A program made the translations under genes and the position numbers. A stretch of 64,000 nt of DNA from Clostridia bacterium (GTDB taxonomy: Bacteria; Bacillota; Clostridia; Oscillospirales; CAG-272), in assembly GCA_017473085.1 (NCBI GenBank), contig JAFUNF010000026.1:1-64000 (forward strand). Direction: 5' to 3'. The notes below the pieces were generated by a model, which worked only from the letters and a program-made list of their open reading frames with translations, did not search any database and had not been told where the DNA came from. Each line of letters begins with the position of its first letter. The first letter of the stretch is position 1. Shown piece by piece: positions 27,828 through 35,334 of the stretch.

Positions 27828-27900
27828 TTTACCTAAATAAATCAACAAAACCGACACGTCAGCAGGCGAAACTCCTGATATACGAGAAGCTTGCCCAAAG
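27824..27900 (-). pseudogene. mnmG: Remnant of the 3' end of a second mnmG
   Basis: A 77-base segment matches the last 25 codons of the intact mnmG (28121-28197) with about six differences. Translated in the mnmG frame it reads GQASRISGVSPADVSVLLIY then LGK-stop, identical to the intact protein apart from the first residue at the break. Five of the substitutions fall in third codon positions and are silent. This pattern means the fragment diverged while still functional, so it came from another mnmG allele and was left by recombination. It was not copied recently from its neighbour. Confidence 0.85.
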
Positions 27901-27955
27901 CCTTCCCCTTTGTTTGGAGGGGAAGGGGGACCACCTTGGGTGGTGGATGAGGTGT
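27901..27955. repeat. Dispersed repeat (copy 1), partner at 44.64 kb
   Basis: CCTTCCCC..GGGGAAGG hairpin followed by ACCACCTTGGGTGGT hairpin and GGATGAGGTGTA. A second copy at 44636-44709 has the GGGGACC.CCTTGGGTGGTGG part and the tail almost unchanged. Confidence 0.7.
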
Positions 27956-27994
27956 AGTGAGTCAACCTATATTGGTTTTTGCCATAACATTTTC

Positions 27995-28093
27995 AATGTG
28001 GTAAACCCTGTTTTCCATATTTCCACACATAAAAGCAAAAGAAACACTTAACCTGTGGTAATGTGGGAAGTCCTACTTTCCATATTTCCACAA
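27995..28093. repeat. 99-nt repeat behind mnmG (copy 1)
   Basis: Identical at 97 of 99 bases to 44987-45085. It contains two tandem hairpin-like halves, each pairing TGTGGTAATGTGG-type with CCATATTTCCACA-type sequence. Both copies lie just downstream of a minus-strand stop codon (mnmG here, glmS there), so each is probably a 3'-UTR structure. Confidence 0.85.
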
Positions 28094-28121
28094 TTGAAAA
28101 AATCAAAGATACAAGCGAATT

Positions 28122-29996
28122 TTATTTACCTAAATAAATCAACAAAACTGAAACGTCAGCAGGAGAAACCCCTGATATACGAGAAGCTTGACCAAGAGTA
28201 AGTGGCTTTACCTTATTAAGCTTTTGACTTGCCTCTATTCTAAGACCCTTAATTTGAGAATAATCAAGGTCTTGTGGAAGGGGCATTTCTTCCATTTTTG
28301 CTTGTCTTGCCACCTCTTGTAGCTGTTTTTTAACGTAACCCTCATATTTAATATCGTTTTGTGCAGTAAACAAAACGGATTTTTGCAAATCCTGTGGACA
28401 GGAGTCAAACTCCTTTAGCTTGTCCATATCTAATTGTGGTCTTTTAAGTAACTCCCCTAACTGTGTTGCAACGGAAATAGGAGAGGTGCCGTTTTCCTCA
28501 AGTACCTTATTTAGCTTTTCTGAGGGATGAATGGTTAAGTGAGAAAGCCTGTTTTTTTCGTCCTCTATTTGACGTCTTCTCTTTTCAAAATGTGCCCATT
28601 GTAAATCTCCAACAAGACCAACACGCCTACCAATAGGAGTTAGTCTAAGGTCGGCATTGTCCTGTCTTAAAAGTAGTCTGAATTCTGAGCGTGAGGTCAT
28701 CATACGATAAGGCTCGTTTGTGCCCTTAGTTACAAGGTCGTCAATTAAAGTGCCAATATATGATGAGGAACGAGGCAAAATCATACACTCCTCCCCCTTA
28801 ATTTTAAGGGAAGCATTAATTCCAGCCACAAGCCCCTGAGCACCTGCCTCCTCATAGCCTGATGTACCATTAAACTGCCCTGCTCCATAAAGACCACTGA
28901 TTTTTTTATATTCAAGAGTTGGTAAAAGCTCCTGTGGGTCTGTGCAATCGTACTCGATAGCATAGGCATATCTTGTAACAACAGCATTTTCAAAGCCAAC
29001 TAAGGAGTGTAGCATTTCCATCTGCACGTCAACAGGCATTGAGGTGGAAAAGCCCTGTAAATAAATTTCCTTAGTATCAGCACCTGTTGGCTCAACAAAA
29101 AGCTGATGGCGTGTCTTGTCTGCAAAGCGAACAATTTTGTCCTCAATTGACGGACAATAGCGAGGACCTGTGCCGTGAATATTGCCTGAATACATAGCAC
29201 TCCTTTGCAAATTATCTCTAATAATCTTGTGAGTGCCCTCGTTAGTGTAAGCAATATAACAGGGTATTTGATTTTTTATAGGATAGCCCTCCTCGCTTGT
29301 AGACCAAGAAAATGGAAGAGCATCATTTTCTCCCTCTTGAATTTCAAGCTTAGAATAATCAATAGAATCACTATGGACTCTTGCAGGCGTACCTGTTTTA
29401 AATCTCATCATTGAAATACCCTCACGCAAAAGTGAATCAGTTAAAAAGCCTGCGTGTGTTAAGGAGTCAGGACCCGAATGATAGCAAATATTACCTGTAT
29501 GTATAGTAGCATTAAGATAAGTGCCTGTACACAAAATTACAGCCGAGGAATAGTATTTTTCCCCAAGACGTGTCTGAATTCCTTGAATTTTCTTGTTGCC
29601 ATTTTCCTCAGAAACAAGAATATCTGTAACCTCTGCCTGTACAATTCTTAAGTTAGGAGTGTTTTCAAGCACCGACTTCATATAGGCACGATATTTCATT
29701 CTGTCAGCCTGTATTCTTTTAGAATAAACCGCTGCCCCCTTACCAAGATTAAGGGTCCTTGTTTGAAGAGTAACAAAGTCTGCGCCTCTTCCCATTTCTC
29801 CACCTAAGGCATCTATTTCGTAAACTAAATGACCCTTAGCAGTGCCACCAATAGATGGATTACAGGGCAAATTTGCCACTGCATCTAAGGACATTGTAAA
29901 AAGAATGGTTTTCATACCCATTCTGGCACAAGCCAAGGAGGCTTCAACCCCTGCGTGACCTGCACCAACAACAATAACGTCAACTGTATTTGACAT
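28122..29996 (-). CDS. mnmG: tRNA uridine 5-carboxymethylaminomethyl modification enzyme MnmG (GidA)
   Basis: A 624-residue FAD enzyme that, with MnmE, modifies U34 of certain tRNAs. FAD-binding VDVIVVGAGHAGVEASLACA opens the protein, followed by CNPSIGGTAKGHLVYEIDALGG and TGTYLNATIHTG. Later come GRYCPSIEDKIVRF-like text (GPRYCPSIEDKIVRFADK) and GLYGAGQFNGTSGYEEAGAQG. The C-terminal helical MnmE-binding region ends in ASRISGVSPADVSVLLIYL. mnmE is not adjacent. rlmH begins upstream on the same strand (12 bases apart). A second, broken copy of its 3' end lies at 27824. Confidence 0.97.
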   Translation of the reverse strand: MSNTVDVIVVGAGHAGVEASLACARMGMKTILFTMSLDAVANLPCNPSIGGTAKGHLVYEIDALGGEMGRGADFVTLQTRTLNLGKGAAVYSKRIQADRMKYRAYMKSVLENTPNLRIVQAEVTDILVSEENGNKKIQGIQTRLGEKYYSSAVILCTGTYLNATIHTGNICYHSGPDSLTHAGFLTDSLLREGISMMRFKTGTPARVHSDSIDYSKLEIQEGENDALPFSWSTSEEGYPIKNQIPCYIAYTNEGTHKIIRDNLQRSAMYSGNIHGTGPRYCPSIEDKIVRFADKTRHQLFVEPTGADTKEIYLQGFSTSMPVDVQMEMLHSLVGFENAVVTRYAYAIEYDCTDPQELLPTLEYKKISGLYGAGQFNGTSGYEEAGAQGLVAGINASLKIKGEECMILPRSSSYIGTLIDDLVTKGTNEPYRMMTSRSEFRLLLRQDNADLRLTPIGRRVGLVGDLQWAHFEKRRRQIEDEKNRLSHLTIHPSEKLNKVLEENGTSPISVATQLGELLKRPQLDMDKLKEFDSCPQDLQKSVLFTAQNDIKYEGYVKKQLQEVARQAKMEEMPLPQDLDYSQIKGLRIEASQKLNKVKPLTLGQASRISGVSPADVSVLLIYLGK

Positions 29997-30008
29997 AGTA
30001 TTCTCTCT

Positions 30009-30491
30009 TTATTTGTGATATTTCGTACCGTTAATTATTGTAAGTGCACGGTAAACGCACTCGCATAAAATAACTCTTAAAAGCTGATGTGGAAAGGTCA
30101 AGGGAGAAATAGAAAGCTTAAAGTCTGCTCTTTTCTTAACTCCCTGTGAAAGACCAAAGGATGAGCCTATAATAAAAACAATTTCACTGTGACCCTGTGT
30201 CGTAATTTGGGATATTTTTGAGGCAAGCTCTGGACTTGAAAGCATTTTGCCCTCAACACACATAGCTACCACGTAGGATTTATTTGAAAGCTTTTCAAAA
30301 ATCTTCTTTTCCTCTGCTAAAAGGCAAGAGTCAATTTGTGCCTGACTTGGATTTTCAGGTAGCCTTTCCTCCTTTAATTGAATATGCTCAACTCGAGCAA
30401 AGGCACCCATTCTTTTAGTGTATTCAAGACAAGCCTCACGAAGATAGCTTTCCTTTAAATCTCCAATGGAAATAATCTTAATATTAAGCAT
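30009..30491 (-). CDS. rlmH: 23S rRNA pseudouridine-1915 N3-methyltransferase RlmH
   Basis: A 160-residue SPOUT-class methyltransferase acting on helix 69 of 23S rRNA. Typical features are LNIKIISIGDLKESYLREACLEYTKR-like text at the start, the glycine-rich IVFIIGSSFGLSQGVK (about 104-119) and the C-terminal FPHQLLRVILCECVYRA, where the usual L-x-E-Q is L-C-E-C. The family C-terminus TKYHK is intact. Start at ATG 30491 gives the normal length; it overlaps the upstream PLP enzyme by 8 bases. Confidence 0.93.
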   Translation of the reverse strand: MLNIKIISIGDLKESYLREACLEYTKRMGAFARVEHIQLKEERLPENPSQAQIDSCLLAEEKKIFEKLSNKSYVVAMCVEGKMLSSPELASKISQITTQGHSEIVFIIGSSFGLSQGVKKRADFKLSISPLTFPHQLLRVILCECVYRALTIINGTKYHK

Positions 30492-31737
30492 TATTTTCTC
30501 CTGACAAAAGCTGTGCCGAGGTAAGTATAGCAATTTTTCCACTTTCATAGGTTAGTGACCCTTGGAAAAACGCAGTATAGGGTGGTCTTATAGGACCATC
30601 TGCACTTAACTCAATGGATGAGCCCTGAGTAAATGCACCTGCTGCCATAATAACCTCGTCCTGATAGCCTGGCATAGCCCAAGGCATAGGAGTAACATAG
30701 GAGTCAACAGGACTTGCACTCTGTATTCCCTGACAGAATTTAATAAGCCCCTCAGGGTAGCCAAATTTAATTGTTTGAATTATATCTGAACGAAATTCAT
30801 TGTACTTAGGAAATACCTCAAAGCCTAATTTTTCATACACGTATGAAGCAAAATGTGCAGTTTTCTTAGCCTGCATAACAATGTGAGGAGCTAAGAAAAA
30901 GCCCTTAAATAAATTTCTGTTTTGACCAAGACTTGCGCCAACCTCACAGCCTGTGCCAACTGATGTTAAGCGATAGGAGGCAAGCTCCACTGCACGCTTA
31001 GTGCCTGCAATGTATCCACCACTTTCTGCAATTCCACCACCTGGATTTTTAATTAAAGAGCCAATAATCATGTCAGCTCCTACATGACAGGGCTCTCTTT
31101 CCTCGCAAAACTCTCCATAGCAGTTGTCAACCACCACGTAAGCCTTGCTTCTTGCGTGCACAAAATCACAAATCTCTCCAATTTGCGAAATAGTTAGTGT
31201 AGGACGGTTTAAGTAGCCCTTAGAGCGTTGAATAAATACAACCTTAACCCTGTCCCCATACTCATTTAGCTTTTTATCAATACCCTCAAAATCAATTTTG
31301 TTGTCAATAAAATCAACCTGATCGTATTGCACACCAAAGTCGGCTAAGGACCCGTTGCCATTAGCCCCATTTATGCCGATAACCTCACAAAGAGTATCGT
31401 AGGGTGCATTAGTAACGGAAAGCATAACGTCATTTGGTCTTAAAAGCCCAAAAAGACCGATTGACAAGGCAGTTGTGCCGTTGGGTATAGTGTGTCTGAC
31501 GAAGGCACTTTCTGCCCCAAAAACGTCGGCATAAACCTTGTCAAGGGCATCTCTGCCTATATCGTCATAGCCATAACCAGTAGTCCCTGCAAACATAGTG
31601 TCAGAAACTCGGTTTTCCTTAAAATAATGTAAAATTCTCTCTGTGTTTTCAAAGCAGATTCTTTCAAGCTCTGCAAACTCGCCTGCAAGAGCCCTCTCTG
31701 CCTCAATTGATAACTGCTTTAGCTTTTCTGAAATCAT
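30484..31737 (-). CDS. Methionine gamma-lyase / aluminium-resistance family PLP enzyme
   Basis: A 417-residue PLP-dependent protein of the YnbB group (Met_gamma_lyase family, often called aluminium resistance protein). Signature stretches are TGYGYDDIGRDALDKVYADV, VRHTIPNGTTALSIGLFGLL and VVVDNCYGEFCEEREPCHVG. The likely Schiff-base lysine is in MIIGSLIKNPGGGIAESGG (about 227-245), and the end SLTYESGK is conserved. Actual substrate of the family is poorly defined; a role in sulfur amino-acid breakdown is inferred by homology. Start after ACAGAGGTTAAAA. Overlaps rlmH. Confidence 0.85.
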   Translation of the reverse strand: MISEKLKQLSIEAERALAGEFAELERICFENTERILHYFKENRVSDTMFAGTTGYGYDDIGRDALDKVYADVFGAESAFVRHTIPNGTTALSIGLFGLLRPNDVMLSVTNAPYDTLCEVIGINGANGNGSLADFGVQYDQVDFIDNKIDFEGIDKKLNEYGDRVKVVFIQRSKGYLNRPTLTISQIGEICDFVHARSKAYVVVDNCYGEFCEEREPCHVGADMIIGSLIKNPGGGIAESGGYIAGTKRAVELASYRLTSVGTGCEVGASLGQNRNLFKGFFLAPHIVMQAKKTAHFASYVYEKLGFEVFPKYNEFRSDIIQTIKFGYPEGLIKFCQGIQSASPVDSYVTPMPWAMPGYQDEVIMAAGAFTQGSSIELSADGPIRPPYTAFFQGSLTYESGKIAILTSAQLLSGENNA

Positions 31738-31768
31738 TTTTAACCTCTGTTTATTTTATATGGAAAAA

Positions 31769-32629
31769 TCAACCCTTAGTTGAAAGTATTTCTCCGCTTG
31801 TGCCCTCGCCTGTACCAGATGTGTCGTCCGTACCAGACGCGTCGTCCGTCTTTTTTAAGAAACGTGCTATAAAGTCCTCACGTGATGAATTATAGAATAT
31901 ATTCTTGTGTAAAACTCTACCTGTTGCAACTCTAACATCCCAATCCTTTCTCCATCTGTCTTTATCAGGCATTGCCTCTACAAAAATCTTTAAATCCTCA
32001 GGGCAATTTTTAAAGATTTCATAGCCCATTTCCTTAACACTCTTTGGAATAAATACAGCCCTCAAATTAAAGCAATCCGAAAACAACGAACTACCAATGC
32101 TTTCAAGATTGGGTGGAAGACAAACTGCCTCAAGAGAAACACAGCCACTAAATGCTGATATACCAATAGAGCTTAGGCTACTTGGAAGGTCGATGGAAGA
32201 AAGCCTTTTGCAATTAGAAAACGCACAAGTGCCAAGTATCTCAAGGGTTGTGGGAAGCTTTACTGTGCACAAGTATTCGCAACCCGAAAATGCACTCTCT
32301 CCTATGGTTTTTATACCCTCAGAAAGCTCAACGTAGGAAAGCTTATTATTATATAAGAAGCACTGATTTGCAATAGTATGGATGCCATTAGGAGTGCGAA
32401 TAGCTTCGGTATTCTTTTTTAGCTTTGTCAACGTACCATTTATAATTTCAAAAAACTCGTCAGCCTTGTTAGAGTCAATATTTTTTATTTTATTGACAAG
32501 CTCAGGGTTAAAGTCAGGGGACTCTGGATTAAACGCACTATAAATAACGTTAAGCTCACTTTTTACTGAGTTTATCTCTGCAATTAACTCATCAAGCCTT
32601 TTTTGTAGCTTTTCAATTTTATCTTTCAT
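31769..32629 (-). CDS. Cytoplasmic leucine-rich-repeat (BspA-type) protein
   Basis: A 286-residue protein without signal peptide. It opens with a coiled coil (about 1-35, KIEKLQKRLDELIAEINSVK). Four to five LRR_5/BspA-type repeats follow (about 90-215) with the pattern IGESAFSGCEYL..VKLPTTLEILGTCAFSNC. A shared C-terminal motif (DKDRWRKDWDVRV) comes next, then a Ser/Thr/Gly/Asp-rich tail containing a short repeated TDD(A/T)SGT unit. BspA repeats are usually on secreted proteins, so a cytoplasmic coiled-coil version is unusual. It overlaps the upstream Sel1 protein by 4 bases (ATGA) and the two share a C-terminal layout, so they likely act together. Function unknown. Confidence 0.75.
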   Translation of the reverse strand: MKDKIEKLQKRLDELIAEINSVKSELNVIYSAFNPESPDFNPELVNKIKNIDSNKADEFFEIINGTLTKLKKNTEAIRTPNGIHTIANQCFLYNNKLSYVELSEGIKTIGESAFSGCEYLCTVKLPTTLEILGTCAFSNCKRLSSIDLPSSLSSIGISAFSGCVSLEAVCLPPNLESIGSSLFSDCFNLRAVFIPKSVKEMGYEIFKNCPEDLKIFVEAMPDKDRWRKDWDVRVATGRVLHKNIFYNSSREDFIARFLKKTDDASGTDDTSGTGEGTSGEILSTKG

Positions 32630-34734
32630 ACACTCCTCCTAAAAATTCTTTTTAGCTTAGGCTGACCATTTTTCTTGTAGCCTACTATTTCGTATCTCTT
32701 TTCCTTGCCACGCTTAATACGTAAGCGTGCAACCTTGCCATTATTAAAGCGTCTGATTACATCAAAATCCTCATTCCAATTTGGACACTTAGGCTCGCCT
32801 GCGTGATAATAAACAGCCTTGCGTGGGAAGGTGTTTAAGAAAATATCAGCACCAACGTAATCAACCGTAGCATTTGGCAAAGCAATGATTTTTAGCTTGC
32901 GACACTCCATAAAGGCTCTGTCCTCAATTCTTTCAAGGGAGGCAGGGAAAACAGGAGCTTGCTTCATTTTTAAATTGCCACGAAAGGCCTCCTTGCCAAT
33001 AACCTTAATTCCATAAGGTAAGGATTCAACCTTAGAATTTATATTGCACTTAACAAGAGTAAAGTCCTCAATTAAGAAATCGCTTCCAATATTACTACGC
33101 ATTTCTTCAATTTTATTGTCAAGATTTATTTTATAGCCTCTTTCCTTTGCCATTTTGTAATAGTAAAGACCTGCTACATAGTTCTTTTCGTGACCTAAGG
33201 AAAGCTTGCCCTCTGCATAAAGCTCAGCAAGATAAACACAAGCCTCGGTGTAGCCCTTACCAATAGCTACCTCTAAATAGCCCTTAGCCTTAGATTCTTG
33301 TCCATATTGAGAGTGGTAATACTTGCCAAGTCCAAAATAAGCAAGGCCTTCTCCTGCCTTTTCAGATTCCTCTAAAAGCTCAAGCACTCTTTTTCTGTCA
33401 GAAACAGGCTTGCTCATTAAGTAAATTGCAAGCTCTGCCATGCCCTCGGTACAGCCGTGGGAAATTGCTTCCTCATAGGCACCAATAACAAGATCCTCTC
33501 TGCTTTCGTGCCAAATATACTTAAAAACACTGGCATGTCGGGTAAAGGCAAGAGGAATACCAAGCTCCTTACCCTTCATATAGTACTCAGTAGCCTTTTC
33601 TAAATTAAAATCAACGCCTCGGCCCTTAAAATAGCAATCTCCAATATGAACGTAGGCATTATCATAGCCGCACTCATAAGCCCTTTCGTAATAGTGCTTA
33701 GCCATATCAAAATTAACCTCGGTGCCTATACCACGGGCATAGCACTCAGCTAAAAGGTCAAGAGCATAGCCATCTTTTGAATCCTTATATTCCTGTAAGA
33801 TTTTAAAGCCCTTTTCCTTGTTACCCTCAATGTAAGAAAGACTATGTAAATACTTGTTTGCAAGGAATAATTTGTCAGGTGGATTTACCCCCTCCTCTAT
33901 GCAAAGAGAAATGTAATAATCAGCCTTTTCTGAATCCTGAGGCACACCTGTGCCGTTTAAATAACAGATGGCAAGCAAGGAATATGCACGTGCATATTTT
34001 TTCTTCTCTGCAAGCCTTAAATACTTAATAGCCTTGTTATAGTCCTTCTCCAAGCCATAGCCACCATAAATATATGCATCAGCAAGCATGCACAAGCATT
34101 GTGGAAGAGCAAGCTTTACACCATAATTTAAAAGCTCAAGAGCAAAATCGGTATCCATTTCAACCACAGTGCCACGAGCAAAATATCTGGCAATATGAGG
34201 AATGGAATTTAAGGACCCCTCTAAAAGACCCTTTTCAAATAGCTCATAGGCCTTTTCGTATTCCTTTTTTTGACCATAGTAAGCACCTTGGTTAGTCGTT
34301 GCATTAGGTACGCTCTTTTTACCTGCCTCAGTGGTAAGCTCAAGAGCTTTTTCCTTGTCAACAGGGGCGCCAATACCTGTGTAGTATAAAACACCAAGCA
34401 TGTCAATTGCTCTTGCTGAGCCAAGCTCAATAGCCTTGTGCGCAAGCTGATGGGTTTTTTCTAAATCCTTTTCCACATAGTGACCATAGGAATACATATA
34501 AGAGAGTCCATAGTAGCCATCAGCACAGCCAAGGGACGCACTTTTTTCAAAGTGCTCATAAGCAAGCTTAAAATCAAGTGGCGCAAAAATTCCACGAAGA
34601 TAGCACTCGCCCTTTTCAAATAGCTCCTGTGGATTCAAGGACTCCAAATCACTAAAGCGATATTTGTCCCATTTTTCCTGTTCAGTTTTAATAATTTTTT
34701 TAATACAAGCAATAATTTCTTCCTTAGAAAACAT
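32626..34734 (-). CDS. Sel1-repeat (TPR-like) protein with C-terminal LRR module
   Basis: A 702-residue cytoplasmic scaffold-type protein. From about residue 40 to 550 it is built from Sel1/TPR-like repeats (A-x6-G-x-G-V-D-x2-K-A-type units such as SLGCADGYYGLSYMYSYG and GHVYKGRGVDFNLEKATEYY-like text). Residues about 565-660 carry BspA-type LRR units (LPYGIKVIGKEAFRGN, LERIEDRAFMECRKL), and the protein ends in a basic tail (RLRIKRGKEKRYEIVG..LKRIFRRS). Start set to ATG 34734 because TTGAGG lies 8 bases upstream; the ATG at 34755 would put that site inside the coding region. Combining Sel1 and LRR_5 in one chain is uncommon. Partner unknown. Confidence 0.8.
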   Translation of the reverse strand: MFSKEEIIACIKKIIKTEQEKWDKYRFSDLESLNPQELFEKGECYLRGIFAPLDFKLAYEHFEKSASLGCADGYYGLSYMYSYGHYVEKDLEKTHQLAHKAIELGSARAIDMLGVLYYTGIGAPVDKEKALELTTEAGKKSVPNATTNQGAYYGQKKEYEKAYELFEKGLLEGSLNSIPHIARYFARGTVVEMDTDFALELLNYGVKLALPQCLCMLADAYIYGGYGLEKDYNKAIKYLRLAEKKKYARAYSLLAICYLNGTGVPQDSEKADYYISLCIEEGVNPPDKLFLANKYLHSLSYIEGNKEKGFKILQEYKDSKDGYALDLLAECYARGIGTEVNFDMAKHYYERAYECGYDNAYVHIGDCYFKGRGVDFNLEKATEYYMKGKELGIPLAFTRHASVFKYIWHESREDLVIGAYEEAISHGCTEGMAELAIYLMSKPVSDRKRVLELLEESEKAGEGLAYFGLGKYYHSQYGQESKAKGYLEVAIGKGYTEACVYLAELYAEGKLSLGHEKNYVAGLYYYKMAKERGYKINLDNKIEEMRSNIGSDFLIEDFTLVKCNINSKVESLPYGIKVIGKEAFRGNLKMKQAPVFPASLERIEDRAFMECRKLKIIALPNATVDYVGADIFLNTFPRKAVYYHAGEPKCPNWNEDFDVIRRFNNGKVARLRIKRGKEKRYEIVGYKKNGQPKLKRIFRRSV

Positions 34735-34769
34735 AGAAAACCTCAACACAAGCATACTTTATCACTATA

Positions 34770-34798
34770 ATTTTATCATAATAATAAAATAAAGTCAA
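34770..34798 (-). promoter_or_regulatory. Promoter of the Sel1-LRR operon
   Basis: Minus-strand TTGACT (34793-34798), 17-base spacer, TAAAAT (34770-34775), with the same upstream repeat as the GH28 promoter. Confidence 0.75.
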
Positions 34799-34886
34799 CA
34801 AGCAAAGCCCTCGCTTTGCAATTAAATCGCTTCGCAATTAAATCACTTCGTAATGAAATCGCTATGCAATGAAATCAAGCTGCACT
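34799..34886. repeat. Degenerate palindrome array upstream of the Sel1 promoter (copy 2)
   Basis: Homologous to 27406-27497: units TTCGCAATTAAATCAC, TTCGTAATGAAATCGC and TATGCAATGAAATCAAGC, with mini-stems GCTTCGC, ACTTCGT and GCTATGC between AATTAAATC/AATGAAATC linkers. Confidence 0.7.
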
Positions 34887-35049
34887 TGGAGAGAAATTAA
34901 AGATTTCACCTTCACGCAGTGAAAAAGGTGGCACAAAGGGTAATGTCCTTAACAGAGAATTAAAACCTTCACAAATGTGCTAAGCCCAAACCCTTATTAT
35001 GAGCAGAGCGAGTAACAAGGCTCTGCATAGCAGGTTCTTATAACAACAG
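34887..35049. other. Gene-free spacer ending at an orphan plus-strand terminator
   Basis: No reading frame or recognised RNA. It contains TTCACGCAGTGAA and AGAGCGAGTAACAAGGCTCT hairpins. The terminator at 35050 points rightward although no plus-strand gene precedes it, so an unrecognised small plus-strand transcript may lie here. Confidence 0.3.
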
Positions 35050-35097
35050 AAAGAGGAAACAAATCAGTTTCATTGCCGAAATGTTTCCTCTTTTTTT
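35050..35097 (+). terminator. Strong plus-strand terminator with no upstream gene
   Basis: Stem AAAGAGGAAACA (35050-35061) pairs with TGTTTCCTCTTT (35082-35093) and is followed by TTTTTTT on plus. On minus the T-run is poor, so it is not a good terminator for typA. Confidence 0.7.
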
Positions 35098-35104
35098 GTT
35101 TGTT

Positions 35105-35318
35105 TAATGAAATCGTGGTTATACCACAATGAAATCTTCACTTCGTTCAGATGAAATCCAAGGACTTGTCCTTGGATGAAATCAAATCCGTCTAAATACA
35201 ATCCTGCAAAGCAGGATTTCGCCGCGAAAGCGATTTCATCCACCGAAGGCGGATTTCTCCCGTCGAAGACGGATTTAACTGCGTGATACTCTTAAGGTCG
35301 TATCACGCTATACGTACC
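35105..35318. repeat. Large palindrome array with linker reversal (ATGAAATC to GATTTCATC)
   Basis: The left part has linker ATGAAATC with stems GTGGT/ACCAC, a CTTCAC..GTTCAG-type imperfect stem and CAAGGAC/GTCCTTG. After a longer AATCCTGC/GCAGGATT hairpin near 35200-35220 the linker turns to GATTTC(ATC), with stems GC/GC, CCACCG-type and CCGTC/GACGG. It ends in a 10-bp GCGTGATAC/GTATCACGC hairpin, about 30 bases after the typA stop codon on minus. Like the 7.7-kb array, it changes linker orientation midway. Confidence 0.8.
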
Positions 35319-35334
35319 ACCCTTTAAACATTTA

